32,821 nucleotides of DNA from Methanobrevibacter arboriphilus JCM 13429 = DSM 1125 (GCF_002072215.1 NZ_JXMW01000023.1:1-32821); one strand, 5' to 3'. Positions 8,896-19,222 are shown, counted from the stretch's first letter. Program-made: numbers and translations. Notes: a model not told the origin generated them from the sequence alone.

Positions 8896-11028
8896 ATGGA
8901 TTTGAATCAATTAGTGAATGGTAAATCTGGAGATAAAGAATTTTTGTTAGGTAATGAAGCAGCTGTTAGAGGTGCTATTGAAGCGGGTGTTTCAGTCGCT
9001 GCAACCTATCCTGGGACTCCTTCTTCTGAAATTGGAAATATTTTGTCTTTTCTTGCAAAGGATGCAGGATTATTTTTTGAATTTTCTATCAATGAAAAAG
9101 TTGCAATGGAAGTTGCAGCTAGTAGTGCTGCTAGTGGACTAAAATCCTTTACCTTCATGAAACATGTTGGTTTAAATGTAGCATCAGATTCATTTTTAAC
9201 TGCAGTTTATACTGGAACTCCTGGAGGAATGGTTGTTTTATCTGCTGATGACCCTTCTATGTTTTCTTCTCAAAATGAACAAGATAATCGTCATTATGCT
9301 AGATTAGCTAATTGTCCTGTTTTAGAGCCTTCAAACCCTCAAGAAGTTAAAGATATGATGAAATATGGCTATGAACTCTCAAAAAAATTTAGTATTCCAG
9401 TAATTTTACGTACTACTACTCGAATTTCTCATATGAGGGGTGTTGTAGAATTGGGCGATGTTGAAATTACTAATAATAAAACAGATGATTCTAACAGTAT
9501 TAATTTTGGAAAAAACGTTCATTGGGAAAAAGGTTTTTTTAAAAAGAATCCAAAACAATTTGTTCCAGTTCCAGAGAATTCTATGGTAATGCATGAAAAA
9601 CTTGTATCTAAAATGGAAGATATTGAGGAATTAGCTAATAATTCAGATTTAAACTTTATTTTTAATTCATTTGAAAATATTGATTCTGAAAATATTAAAC
9701 CTAAGTCTAAATATGGAATAATATCTAGTGGTAGTGCTTTTAATTATGCCTATGATGTTGTTGTTGAGGATAATCTAGCTAATTTGGGTTTTGATATTCT
9801 AAAATTAGGTTTTACTTATCCATTCCCAAAAGATTTAGCTTTAGATTTTATTGAAGGTTTAGATGGTATTTTTGTAGTTGAAGAAGTTGATCCAATAATG
9901 GAAAAAGAAATTTTAGCTATTATTGGTGAGATTGGAATTGATATTCCTGTTTTTGGAAAATTAGATGGTACTTTTCCACTTATTCATGAGTTTAATTCTG
10001 ATATTGTTAGAGATTCTATAAATAAAGTCATTAATTCATCTATTAATACTATCGATAATATTAATAATTGTAATAATTGTAATAATAGTAATAATATAAA
10101 TAATAGTAATAATAATATTAATAATTGTAATAACAGTAATAAAATCAATAATAGTAATAATAATAGTAGTAATTATAATAACAGTAATAAAATCAATAAT
10201 AGTAATAATGGCAACAATGATTTAAACATTAATAAAAGATTAAAAGATATAAAAGATAATTTACCTTCTAGACCTCCTACATTATGTCCTGGTTGTTCTC
10301 ATAGGGCTACTTACTTTGGTGTTAGACGTGCTGCTGAAGAATTGAATATTTCAAATGAAAATCTTATTTTTTCTTCAGATATTGGTTGTTATACTCTTGG
10401 TGTAAGTCCTCCTTATGAAACTACTGATTATTTATTGTCTATGGGGTCTAGTATTGGTGATGCATGTGGATTTTCAGTTGCTACAAATCAATATATTGTT
10501 AGTTTTATTGGAGATTCTACTTTTTTCCATGGTGGGATACCTCCTCTTATAAATGGGGTTCATAATAAACATAAGTTTGTAGTAACTATTCTTGATAATC
10601 GTACAACTGCGATGACTGGAGGTCAGCCTAATCCTGGACTTCCAGTTGATGGAATGGGGGACCAAGCTCCAGAAATTTCAATTGAGGAAATCGCCAAAGC
10701 TTGTGGTTGTGAATTTGTAGAAATTATTAACCCTATGAATTTAAATAAAACTATTGATACTTATAAAAGGGCACTTGAATATGAGGGAGTATCTGTTATA
10801 ATTGCTAAATATCCTTGTACTCTTATTAAAGGATTAAAAAGAAAAAGACCGATGGTTATAAAAGAAGATAAATGTAATAACTGCCAAAATTGTGTAACTA
10901 CTTTAGCATGCCCTGCTATTTCTATTGTTGATGGTAAAGTGGAAATTGATGATCTACTTTGTAAAGGATGTACTGTTTGTGTACAAATGTGTGATGAAAA
11001 GGCTATTGGTGTTAAAAAAGATATTTAG
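8896..11028 (+). CDS. iorA: Indolepyruvate:ferredoxin oxidoreductase subunit alpha
   Basis: IorA is the large subunit of the thiamine-diphosphate enzyme that interconverts aryl pyruvates and aryl-CoA (indoleacetyl-, phenylacetyl-CoA) with ferredoxin, in the cytoplasm with IorB. The N-terminal pyrimidine-binding part includes NEAAVRGAIEAGVSVAATYP and GTPSSEIGNIL. The C-terminal thiamine-diphosphate domain has CPGCSHR (464-470), GDSTFFHGGIPP (about 540-550) and NRTTAMTGGQPNPG. The C-terminal ferredoxin motifs are C660-x2-C663-x2-C666-x5-C672 and C689-x2-C692-x2-C695-x3-C699. At 710 aa it exceeds the usual length of roughly 600-650. The surplus is an Asn-rich insert at residues about 380-445, encoded by AAT-rich repeats at 10030-10230, exactly at the boundary before the thiamine-diphosphate domain. 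The frame is maintained, so the enzyme may still work. iorB follows 52 bp downstream. Confidence 0.95.
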   Translation: MDLNQLVNGKSGDKEFLLGNEAAVRGAIEAGVSVAATYPGTPSSEIGNILSFLAKDAGLFFEFSINEKVAMEVAASSAASGLKSFTFMKHVGLNVASDSFLTAVYTGTPGGMVVLSADDPSMFSSQNEQDNRHYARLANCPVLEPSNPQEVKDMMKYGYELSKKFSIPVILRTTTRISHMRGVVELGDVEITNNKTDDSNSINFGKNVHWEKGFFKKNPKQFVPVPENSMVMHEKLVSKMEDIEELANNSDLNFIFNSFENIDSENIKPKSKYGIISSGSAFNYAYDVVVEDNLANLGFDILKLGFTYPFPKDLALDFIEGLDGIFVVEEVDPIMEKEILAIIGEIGIDIPVFGKLDGTFPLIHEFNSDIVRDSINKVINSSINTIDNINNCNNCNNSNNINNSNNNINNCNNSNKINNSNNNSSNYNNSNKINNSNNGNNDLNINKRLKDIKDNLPSRPPTLCPGCSHRATYFGVRRAAEELNISNENLIFSSDIGCYTLGVSPPYETTDYLLSMGSSIGDACGFSVATNQYIVSFIGDSTFFHGGIPPLINGVHNKHKFVVTILDNRTTAMTGGQPNPGLPVDGMGDQAPEISIEEIAKACGCEFVEIINPMNLNKTIDTYKRALEYEGVSVIIAKYPCTLIKGLKRKRPMVIKEDKCNNCQNCVTTLACPAISIVDGKVEIDDLLCKGCTVCVQMCDEKAIGVKKDI

Positions 11029-11080
11029 TTATCTGGATTAAAATTTATTTAGAGATTAAAATTTATCTGGAGGAAACATA

Positions 11081-11686
11081 ATGCTTAATGAAGAAAATTC
11101 TTATAATATTTATATTTGTGGGGTTGGTGGCCAGGGAATAATTAAAACTTCAGTTATTATTGGTGAAGCAGCTATGAATGAGGGTTATGATGTTGTAATG
11201 AGTGAAATTCATGGAATGTCTCAAAGAGGAGGTGTAGTATCTACTGAATTAAGAATTGGTGGGTATAAAAGTTCTATAATTGGAAAATTTAAATCTGATA
11301 TAATTTTAGCTTTTGAACCATCTGAAGCTGTAAGGGCACTTGATAAGGCAAATAAGAATACTAAAATCATATTTAACACATCTCCAATAATTCCATCCAC
11401 TTTGAACCAATTTAATCAAACTTATCCAAGTGTTGGTAACATTACTGAGAGTTTAAATGAGAATTATGGCTCTGTATATCCTGTTGAGGGAGAAAAATTA
11501 GCTATTGAATCTGGAAGTATATTATCTCTGAATATGGTTCTTCTTGGTGCAGCTATAGCTAATGATACTTTTCCTCTTTCAAAAGAATCAATTATAAAAT
11601 CTATGAAAAATAATTTAAACAGTAAATTCCATAATATGAATTTAGATGCTATTGAAAAAGGTTATAATATAGTTAAAAGTAGTTAA
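11081..11686 (+). CDS. iorB: Indolepyruvate:ferredoxin oxidoreductase subunit beta
   Basis: IorB is the small subunit of indolepyruvate:ferredoxin oxidoreductase and corresponds to the gamma domain of 2-oxoacid oxidoreductases. Visible motifs are IYICGVGGQGIIKTSVIIGEA near the N-terminus, the conserved MSEIHGMSQRGGVVSTELRI, and the C-terminal LSLNMVLLGAAIA. The 201-aa length is typical. GGAGG lies 7 bases before the ATG, a strong ribosome binding site. It forms an operon with iorA, 52 bp upstream. In methanogens this enzyme can run in the reductive direction, making aryl pyruvates from exogenous aryl acids; the nearby aryl-CoA ligase and ACT protein support that use here. No anomaly was seen. 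Confidence 0.95.
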   Translation: MLNEENSYNIYICGVGGQGIIKTSVIIGEAAMNEGYDVVMSEIHGMSQRGGVVSTELRIGGYKSSIIGKFKSDIILAFEPSEAVRALDKANKNTKIIFNTSPIIPSTLNQFNQTYPSVGNITESLNENYGSVYPVEGEKLAIESGSILSLNMVLLGAAIANDTFPLSKESIIKSMKNNLNSKFHNMNLDAIEKGYNIVKSS

Positions 11687-11818
11687 TTTAAAGTATTTAT
11701 TATTTTTACTATTAAAATAAATTTTATATAGGAATAAATCTTAGAAGAATAAGAATAAATATTATAAGAAATATTATAAGAAAAATATTATTAGTAATTT
11801 AATTATATAGGGGATTAT

Positions 11819-12103
11819 ATGAGTTACGAAATTAAAAATGCGATCATTCAAAGAGATGATCTTGATGAAAGCTTTGAATTAATTGATCCAAATGGATTTT
11901 TTAAAGAAGAAAATATTTTAATTGCTATTGATAGTGATACATTAATAACAATCCAATTATTAATAAAATCAATTTTAAGAAATGATTTTAAGAAATGGAA
12001 TGAAATTAATGAATTAACTGATGGAGAATCTATTGCTAATTTATTTGTTAAATTAGGTTATAAAAGAGAAGAAGTTGCTGAACTTTTGAAAAGTTTTGAA
12101 TAA
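11819..12103 (+). CDS. Conserved small protein of unknown function
   Basis: This encodes an acidic 94-aa protein I do not recognise. It has no signal peptide, cysteine motif or membrane segment. The predicted fold is mixed: a short beta region (residues 1-22), a segment around FKEENILIAIDSDTLITIQLL, then helices. The C-terminal third, with GESIANLFVKLGYKREEVAELLKSFE, looks like a helical hairpin of the kind found in small protein-binding domains. GGGG lies 6 bases before the ATG, and coding composition is normal, so the gene is probably real. It is 132 bp downstream of iorB in the same direction and could be transcribed with iorAB, which makes an accessory role conceivable, but nothing in the sequence proves it. 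Confidence 0.65.
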   Translation: MSYEIKNAIIQRDDLDESFELIDPNGFFKEENILIAIDSDTLITIQLLIKSILRNDFKKWNEINELTDGESIANLFVKLGYKREEVAELLKSFE

Positions 12104-12295
12104 TAATATTTAAGTTAATTTATAAGCTAAAGGATAATTTATAAGCTAAAGGAATTTAGCTTTAAAATTTTTAGATTTTAAATTAATTGTTTAAACTTCA
12201 AACAATATTTTCATATTATATCTAAATTTATATTTAAATTTATATTTAAATTTAAATTCATTGATTTAAAATAATTAATTTAGTTTAAATTTAAT
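12104..12295. repeat. Convergent spacer with 18-bp direct repeat
   Basis: AATTTATAAGCTAAAGGA is present twice, at 12117-12134 and 12136-12153, followed by the partly complementary ATTTAGCTTTAAAATT, which could fold back on it. The remainder (12215-12300) is AAATTTATATTT-type tandem sequence. The region lies between convergent genes, so a bidirectional terminator function is plausible. Confidence 0.45.
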
Positions 12296-12727
12296 TTAAA
12301 TTAATTTTATGTCTTCAGCAGTTAGTATGTTAGCTTTTTTTTCTTTTAAAACTTTTATTCCTTCGTCAATATTTTCTAATCTTACTACAACAATAGCTTC
12401 ATCACTCTTTTTACTAACAAATGCATAGATATATTCTACATTTATATTTTCATCATCAAGATGTCCTAAAATAGTGTTTAAACCATTTGGTTTATCTGGA
12501 ACTTCTATTATAATGACTTCATTTTCTTTTACAACAAAATTATTTTTTTCTAAGACTTCTTTTGCTTTTTCATTTTCTGATACTATTAATCTTAGTATCC
12601 CAAACTTAGTTGTGTCTGCTATAGAAAGAGCTCTAATGTTTATATTCTCTTTTGCTAAAACATCCATAGCTTTTTTTAATCTACCTTCTTTGTTTTCAAT
12701 AAATACAGATATTTGCTTGTTTTTCAT
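12296..12727 (-). CDS. Tandem ACT-domain amino acid-binding protein
   Basis: This 143-aa protein is built from two ACT domains. The first (about 5-65) begins [20 protein letters not shown]; the second (about 71-140) includes [20 protein letters not shown] and [10 protein letters not shown]. The pattern beta-alpha-beta-beta-alpha-beta with a Gly-rich turn before helix 1 is typical of small-molecule, usually amino acid, sensing. Standalone double-ACT proteins of this type are often found beside phenylacetate-CoA ligase genes in archaea and anaerobes, and that is the case here: the ligase gene starts upstream on the same strand with a 109-bp gap. The likely role is feedback sensing of aromatic amino acids or aryl acids for the ligase or IorAB; this is inference from context. 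It is not an acetolactate synthase small subunit, as no ilvB is adjacent. Confidence 0.85.
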   Translation of the reverse strand: MKNKQISVFIENKEGRLKKAMDVLAKENINIRALSIADTTKFGILRLIVSENEKAKEVLEKNNFVVKENEVIIIEVPDKPNGLNTILGHLDDENINVEYIYAFVSKKSDEAIVVVRLENIDEGIKVLKEKKANILTAEDIKLI

Positions 12728-12836
12728 GAAAATCCCTTTTTATAATTATTTTCCTCAATTTTATTAATACTTAATATAAATGATAGGAATAATAAATTAT
12801 AGGTCATTTTATTCAAATTTAAACCTATACTATTCT

Positions 12837-14138
<1,302 letters not shown>

Positions 14139-14952
14139 ATTCATCCCTATGTTTATATATAATCAGTTATGTTAATTATATATTATTTTATATTATAAAT
14201 ATATTAATTTATATTATACCTATATTATTTTATATTATACATATATTAGTTTATATTATTAGTATATTATTTTATATATATATATATATATATTAAATTT
14301 ATATTTTTATATTGATACTAAGAATTAAATTATAGTATTTTCTATTAATAATTAAATATTAGATAATACTCATAATTAGATGAAATAATAAGTATGTTAG
14401 TTAAATAATAGCTATAAATAGATATTAAATATTTTTATTAATATTTTTATTAATGACTTTATTCATATTTTTATTAATTTTTACTAATATTTTTATTTAT
14501 ATTTCTTAATATTATGTTTCTTTATATTATTTTTACTAATATTTATTTTAGATAGTATTATTTTTCATATTTCATAACACTATTTTTATTAATATTATTC
14601 TTATTAATATTATTTTTCTTATTAATATTATTTTTATTAATATTATTTTTATTAATATTATGTTTATTTGTATTATTTTTCATAATTATCTTTCTAATAT
14701 TTAAATAGATTAATATTTTTTCTTCTTTATTTTTTAAACTATTTATTTATTTAAATTATGTAATGTATTTATTATTTAATACATTTATTATAACTATTGG
14801 ATATTAATTTTATAATCAGAAATTTATGTATAAAAGCTTATATAATACTAAAGTACAAAAAGAAATTTTGTAGATATATAGATTAAATTTAAACTTTTAA
14901 AGTCAATTTCTCAGTTTTAAAATTATTTTTTAAATTTAGTTTATATTTTTAA
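14139..14952. repeat. AT-rich divergent region with several tandem repeats
   Basis: No gene was seen. A roughly 20-27-bp unit like TATATTATTTTATATTATAC recurs about five times at 14177-14272 and runs into a TA dinucleotide tract (about 14274-14294). A 15-bp unit, TATTAATATTATTTT, recurs about six times at 14577-14672; its AATATT core is self-complementary. The paaK promoter must lie at the left edge. Around 14870-14880 a GTAGATATATAG segment is unremarkable. Confidence 0.5.
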
Positions 14953-15145
14953 TATTGATTGTAGTTATAATATTGATTATATTATTGATTGTAGTCATAT
15001 TATTGATTATTATATTGATTGTAATCATATTGATAACTAATATATTGATTGTAGTCATATTAATGACTATTGTATTGATTGTAGTTTTATTAATTAGTAT
15101 GTATTGTTTGTAGTTTTATATTAATGGTTATGATATTGATTGTAG
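14953..15145. repeat. Seven-copy, 30-bp-period array upstream of symporter
   Basis: TATTGATTGTAG or a one-base variant starts at 14953, 14983, 15013, 15043, 15073, 15102 and 15134, so the spacings are 30, 30, 30, 30, 29 and 32 bp. The second half of each unit is looser (TCATATTAATGACTA-like). The array ends 37 bp before the symporter ATG. Thirty base pairs are close to three helical turns, so the motifs face the same side of the helix. This is the layout of a cooperative regulator-binding array, but slippage-generated satellite DNA is the alternative. It is not CRISPR because no unique spacers separate the copies. Confidence 0.7.
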
Positions 15146-15182
15146 TTTTATTAATAGTTATAATACTTTTGAGGTTTTTTTC

Positions 15183-16793
15183 ATGAATTTAATAATTTTA
15201 TCTATAGTTTTCTTAGTTTACTTCTTTGTAGTAGGCTATGTTGGATATATAGCTTGGAAAAGCACGAAATCTTCTGATGAATTTATGGTTGCTGGGCGAA
15301 AAACACATCCTTATATAATGGCATTGAGTTATGGTGCTACTTTTATAAGTACGGCTGCTATTGTAGGATTTGGAGGTATTGCAGGTCAATTTGGTATGAG
15401 TTTACTTTGGTTAGTATTTTTAAATATTTTTGTTGGGGTTTTCATTGCATTTGTATTTATGGGTAAAAGAACTCGAAAAATGGGCCATAATCTTGGTTCT
15501 TTAACATTTCCTGAGTTTCTTTCTCGTCGTTTTGATAGTAGATTTATTCAATATTTTAGTGGTGGAATAATATTCTTTGGAATGCCTATTTATGCATCTG
15601 TTGTTCTTATTGGTGCTGCAAGGTTTATGGAAACTTCTCTTTCAATTAGTTTCACTTTATCTCTTTTAATTTTATCAGTTTTTGTTGCTTTCTATGTTAT
15701 TTTTGGAGGAATAAGGGGAGTAATGTATACTGAAGCTGTTCAAGGGACAATAATGTTTATTGGAATGATTTTCTTACTTATATTTACTTATTGGATTCTT
15801 GGTGGAGTTACAGAATCTCAAACAGCCCTTACGAATCTCGCACCTCACTTTCCAGCATCGGCTCAAGCTTTAGGTGGAACAGGATGGACAACTTTCCCAA
15901 CTTTGGGAAGTCCTTTTTGGTGGACACTTGTTTCCACAATTATTATGGGTGTTGGTATTGGTGTACTTGCCCAACCCCAACTCATTGTTAGATTTATGAC
16001 TGTTCAATCTGATAAAGAACTTAATAGGGCGGTTTTAATGGGAGGAATCTTTATAGCAATTATCACAGGTTCTGCTTTTATAGTTGGTTCTTTATCGAAT
16101 GTTTATTTCTTTAATACGTTGGGTCAAATATCTGTGGATGTTGTTGGAGGAAATGTCGATAAGATTATTCCAACATTTATTAATCTTGCTCTCCCAGAAT
16201 GGTTTGTATATATATTTTTATTAACATTACTTGCAGCAGCTATGTCTACTTTGAGTTCTCAATATCATGCTCAAGGAACTTCTTTAGGAAGAGATATATA
16301 TGAAACTTTGAAGAAGAAAAAGAATATTGAATCAATCCCATTGACTCGTATTGGGATTTTAATAGCTGTAATTTTAGCATTTGTTCTTAGTTTAATATTG
16401 CCAGGAAGTGTAGTAGCTCAAGGAACTGCTCTTTTTTATGGAATATGTGCAGCAGCATTTTTAAGTGTTTATATATGTGCATTATTTTGGAAAAGAACCA
16501 CAAGGGAAGGAGCTATCGCAGGAATTGTTTCTGGTACAGTAACAAGCCTTTTTTGGTTAATATTTGTATATGGAAAAACAGCTGAGGGTCTAGGTATTTG
16601 CCAATTTTTAACAGGTCAACCTATGCTTATTCCGACAATGCCATGGCCAGCAATTGATGCATTAATAGTGGCTGTACCAATATCATTTATATTTACTATA
16701 GTTGTAAGTTTACTTACAAAACCAATGGACCAAGAACAATTGGATAAATGTTATAGAGGGTTTAACTCAAATAAAAAAATCGAGGGAAAATAA
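15183..16793 (+). CDS. Sodium:solute symporter family transporter
   Basis: This 536-aa integral membrane transporter of the SSS family (LeuT-fold) probably uses a sodium gradient to import a small organic solute. The N-terminal helix LIILSIVFLVYFFVVGYVGY is followed by the family signature SSDEFMVAGRKTHPYIMALS and YGATFISTAAIVGFGGIAGQ. About 13 hydrophobic segments are seen, and the late segment LTLLAAAMSTLSSQYHAQGT matches the sodium-site helix 8 region with adjacent Ser/Thr residues. Length is normal. GAGG lies 8 bases before the ATG. The substrate is not readable from the sequence. The gene is divergent from the aryl-CoA ligase gene, which makes an aryl acid one candidate; pantothenate, proline or acetate-type substrates are also transported by this family. 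A small membrane accessory gene follows. Confidence 0.92.
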   Translation: MNLIILSIVFLVYFFVVGYVGYIAWKSTKSSDEFMVAGRKTHPYIMALSYGATFISTAAIVGFGGIAGQFGMSLLWLVFLNIFVGVFIAFVFMGKRTRKMGHNLGSLTFPEFLSRRFDSRFIQYFSGGIIFFGMPIYASVVLIGAARFMETSLSISFTLSLLILSVFVAFYVIFGGIRGVMYTEAVQGTIMFIGMIFLLIFTYWILGGVTESQTALTNLAPHFPASAQALGGTGWTTFPTLGSPFWWTLVSTIIMGVGIGVLAQPQLIVRFMTVQSDKELNRAVLMGGIFIAIITGSAFIVGSLSNVYFFNTLGQISVDVVGGNVDKIIPTFINLALPEWFVYIFLLTLLAAAMSTLSSQYHAQGTSLGRDIYETLKKKKNIESIPLTRIGILIAVILAFVLSLILPGSVVAQGTALFYGICAAAFLSVYICALFWKRTTREGAIAGIVSGTVTSLFWLIFVYGKTAEGLGICQFLTGQPMLIPTMPWPAIDALIVAVPISFIFTIVVSLLTKPMDQEQLDKCYRGFNSNKKIEGK

Positions 16794-16979
16794 TTTTGTC
16801 AAATTAATTTTTTAACAAATTAATTTTTTAATTATTATAACTAATTATTAAAATAAAATTAATTGTTAAACAAATTGTTAAAATAAAGTCAATTATTAAG
16901 ATAAATTAGCTGTTAAAATAAATTGTTAAAGTAAAGCTAATTATTAAAATAAGATTAATTATTAGTATATGGTGTAAAA

Positions 16980-17111
16980 ATGATTTTAGGAATACCTGAT
17001 CCATGGGTTTTAAGTGGTTATTTGCTTGTAATACTATCCACACTTTTATGTGTGGTTTATGGTATTATAAATTGGAATAAAGGAGATGATGAAAACTATT
17101 CTGAAGAGTAG
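16980..17111 (+). CDS. Symporter small accessory protein (43 aa)
   Basis: This short gene encodes 43 residues: an N-terminal ILGIPDPWVLSGYLLVIL, a single membrane helix (about 11-31) with STLLCVVYGIINWNKG, and an acidic tail DDENYSEE. GGTG lies 5 bases before the ATG, a good ribosome binding site. I recall small single-helix proteins with a DPW...GY...LLCVVYGxxNWN pattern encoded next to SSS-family transporters in methanogens and anaerobes, annotated as symporter small accessory proteins. The gene lies 186 bp downstream of the symporter in the same direction, matching that context. Probable role: membrane partner needed for assembly or activity of the transporter; this is inferred from linkage, not shown. 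Confidence 0.85.
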   Translation: MILGIPDPWVLSGYLLVILSTLLCVVYGIINWNKGDDENYSEE

Positions 17112-17382
17112 TTTTCTCATTGCTTTTTAACTTATTATTCTACTATAATTTTATAAATTATTCTGCTATAATTTTATAATTTAATTTCCAATAATTTATT
17201 CTATTTATGCTAAATATTAAATATTGTAATATACAAATATATTCATAGATTTAATTAATATTATAAATTATCATAGATTTAATTAAGATTATATTTTGAA
17301 TAATAATTTTATTTAATTGTATATCTAGTTATTTAATTATATATTTAGAATATTTTATATAGTAACTATTAGAGGAATAAAC
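17112..17382. repeat. Gap with two direct-repeat pairs
   Basis: ATTATTCTACTATAATTTTA and its near copy with G for A lie at about 17134 and 17157 (23-bp period). TCATAGATTTAATTAA occurs at about 17244 and 17271. The T-rich stretch just after the accessory gene may act as a terminator. No gene was seen. Confidence 0.4.
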
Positions 17383-17625
17383 ATGAAGATTATCGAAAAT
17401 ATCATTGGAAAAGAAGTTGTTAATACTGACGCTGTATTAATAGGTAAAGTATCCGATGTTGAATTTAATGATGTTACAAAAGAAGTAGAATCTTTAATTT
17501 TAAAAAAAGGCGGAATATCAGAAACTTTGAATATTTCTAAAAGTGAAGATATAATTCCTTATGATATGATAAGTAAAATAGGGGATAAAATCCTTCTAAA
17601 AGATGTTTTTGATGTTTTTGATTAA
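17383..17625 (+). CDS. PRC-barrel domain protein
   Basis: This 80-aa protein consists of one PRC-barrel domain, the small beta-barrel found in ribosome maturation factor RimM and photosynthetic reaction centre H subunit, and in many short archaeal proteins. The opening IIGKEVVNTDAVLIGKVSDVEF and the later ESLILKKG and IIPYDMISKIGDKILLKD give the expected strand pattern. There is no membrane segment. GAGG lies about 8 bases upstream of the ATG. It appears monocistronic. Euryarchaeal PRC-barrel proteins have been linked to cell division (CdpB family), which is a possible role, but I cannot distinguish subfamilies by eye. Confidence 0.85.
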   Translation: MKIIENIIGKEVVNTDAVLIGKVSDVEFNDVTKEVESLILKKGGISETLNISKSEDIIPYDMISKIGDKILLKDVFDVFD

Positions 17626-18030
17626 TAATATATAACATTTTAGTTAATAAATGTTAAGTTTAAGTAGATTTTAAGTTTGCATAAAGTAAGAATAGCCAAT
17701 TTAGTATCTAATATCTATTTAGTATCTATTATTCTAATTTAGTATCTATTTAGTATCTATTTAGTATTTATTTAGTATCTATTATTCTAATTTCGTATCT
17801 GCTTATTTAGATAGTTTATATATTTTATATAGCTATATTTTTTTTATTAATTCTCTAATTTTAATATTATGTTTTTATAATTTTAAGCATGATTTATGTT
17901 TTATATCATTATATGTTATTTATAGGTTGTTTATATATTATTTGTAGATTTTTAGTTTAGTTATAGATTTTTAATTTTAAATTTTTAATTTTAAAAATTA
18001 ATTTCATTTTATAATTTTCACGGTGGTTTA
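17626..18030. repeat. Gap with TTTAGTATCTA tandem repeats
   Basis: Seven or so copies of TTTAGTATCTA (one TTTCGTATCT variant, one TTTAGTATTTA) lie at about 17699-17801, partly as a direct 12-bp tandem and partly within a larger unit with TTATTCTAA. The remaining part up to pyrE is T-rich with TTTATAT-like elements, where the pyrE promoter must be. GGTGG at 18022-18026 is the pyrE ribosome binding site. No gene was seen. Confidence 0.5.
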
Positions 18031-18555
18031 ATGGCTTCAAAAGAATATTTAATTAGTATTTTAAAAGATAATAATGTTTTTAAAACAGGAGATTTTGTAC
18101 TTTCGTCTGGAAAGAAAAGTAATTATTATATTGATATGAAAAAAGCTATAACAGAACCTAATATTTTGAAAACTATAGCTGAACTTATAGATCAAGCTAT
18201 TAATAGTGAAAAGATTGATAAAGTTGCAGGACCTGCTTTGGGAGCGGTTCCAATAGCTACAGCACTTTCATTGAAGTCTGAAATTCCTCTTTTGATGATA
18301 AGGAAAGAAAAAAAGGGTTATGGGACTTCAAAACTTATTGAAGGAGAATTAAATGAGGGCGATAATGTGGTTGTGGTTGAAGATGTGACAACAACAGGAG
18401 GCTCTCTACTTAAAGCTATAAAAGCTATTCAAGAAAATGGCGGAATCGTAAAAAAAGCTTTTGTTGTTGTTGATAGGGAAGAAGGAGCTATTTCTTCATT
18501 AAAAGATGAAGGGATTTTAGTTGAACCTTTGATATCAGTTAATGAATTTTTTTAG
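18031..18555 (+). CDS. pyrE: Orotate phosphoribosyltransferase
   Basis: PyrE transfers ribose-5-phosphate from PRPP to orotate, giving OMP in pyrimidine synthesis; it is a cytoplasmic dimer. The N-terminal hood region [20 protein letters not shown] contains the family motif with the SGKxSxYYID pattern. The middle reads [16 protein letters not shown]. The loop [15 protein letters not shown] carries the catalytic lysines. The PRPP-binding signature is [20 protein letters not shown]. At 174 aa it has the usual archaeal length. The ATG has GGTGG 4 bases upstream. It stands alone and converges with moaB. Nothing is unusual in the coding region. Confidence 0.95.
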   Translation: MASKEYLISILKDNNVFKTGDFVLSSGKKSNYYIDMKKAITEPNILKTIAELIDQAINSEKIDKVAGPALGAVPIATALSLKSEIPLLMIRKEKKGYGTSKLIEGELNEGDNVVVVEDVTTTGGSLLKAIKAIQENGGIVKKAFVVVDREEGAISSLKDEGILVEPLISVNEFF

Positions 18556-18700
18556 CTTTTTTATAAAGCTTTTTATAAAATTTTTTATAAAATTTTTTTA
18601 TAAATTATGTGATAAATTTTATTTTTATTTCATCTATTAAATTTTATTTTTATTTTTATTTATTAAATTTTATTTTTATTTTTATTTATTAAATTTTATT
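18549..18700. terminator. T-rich convergent terminator region
   Basis: From the pyrE stop onward, four copies of a TTTTTTATAAA-like unit (18549-18605) give repeated oligo-T runs on the plus strand. Three copies of a roughly 31-bp TATTAAATTTTATTTTTATT unit follow to 18700. Archaeal RNA polymerase stops at oligo-T tracts, so this fits a terminator for pyrE; on the minus strand only A-runs appear, so moaB would have to end elsewhere. Confidence 0.5.
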
Positions 18701-19222
18701 TTATTCATTTAAATGCTTTTTTAAGTGTCCTAATTCATCAATAATTAAAGATATTCCTAATTTCACTGCATTTGGAGATCCTGGCATTGAAAATATAATA
18801 GTTTTTCCATAAGTTCCTGCTACTGCTCGTGATAACATAGCTCCTGAACCTAATTTTTCATAGCTTTTTAATCTGAATATCTCTCCAAAACCATTTATTT
18901 TTTTTTCAAAAAGAGGTTTTACAGTTTCAATTGTTATGTCTCTACTTCCAATCCCTGTACCTCCAGTTGTAAGTATAACATCAATATTTTCAGTTTTCAT
19001 TTTTTCAATCATGTTTAATAATTGTTTTTTTTCATCAGGAATTATTTCATAGGATTTAACATTATATTTTTTTTTTAATTCTTCAATTATTATTTTTCCT
19101 GAGATATCAGTATTTGCACCGCTTTGTTTATCCTTATATTTTGTATCACTGAGGGTTATAATCCCACAATTCACTTCAATTGGTGATTTTTTTTTATGTT
19201 CTTCCATTGTTTCACTTTTCAT
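18701..19222 (-). CDS. moaB: Molybdenum cofactor biosynthesis protein B
   Basis: This 173-aa protein belongs to the MoaB/MogA family, which adenylylates molybdopterin before metal insertion. Methanogens need the resulting cofactor for formylmethanofuran and formate dehydrogenases. Visible motifs: ITLSDTKYKDKQSGANTDIS near the N-terminus, the signature TTGGTGIGSRDITIETVKPL, FGEIFRLKSYEKLGSGAMLS, and the C-terminal IIFSMPGSPNAVKLGI. The strict SMPGSPNAV pattern is typical of the family. Length matches MoaB. AGGAG lies 9 bases upstream of the first ATG; an alternative ATG is five codons later. It converges with pyrE and appears to be a single-gene unit. Confidence 0.93.
   Translation of the reverse strand: MKSETMEEHKKKSPIEVNCGIITLSDTKYKDKQSGANTDISGKIIIEELKKKYNVKSYEIIPDEKKQLLNMIEKMKTENIDVILTTGGTGIGSRDITIETVKPLFEKKINGFGEIFRLKSYEKLGSGAMLSRAVAGTYGKTIIFSMPGSPNAVKLGISLIIDELGHLKKHLNE

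Noticed and set aside
10033-10231. Frameshift or mobile insertion in iorA
   Set aside because: The frame is continuous, flanking domains are complete and no target-site duplication or inverted repeats are seen; it is a repeat expansion.
14953-15145. CRISPR array
   Set aside because: The period is about 30 bp with partly conserved sequence throughout and no unique spacers of typical length; no cas genes are in the window.
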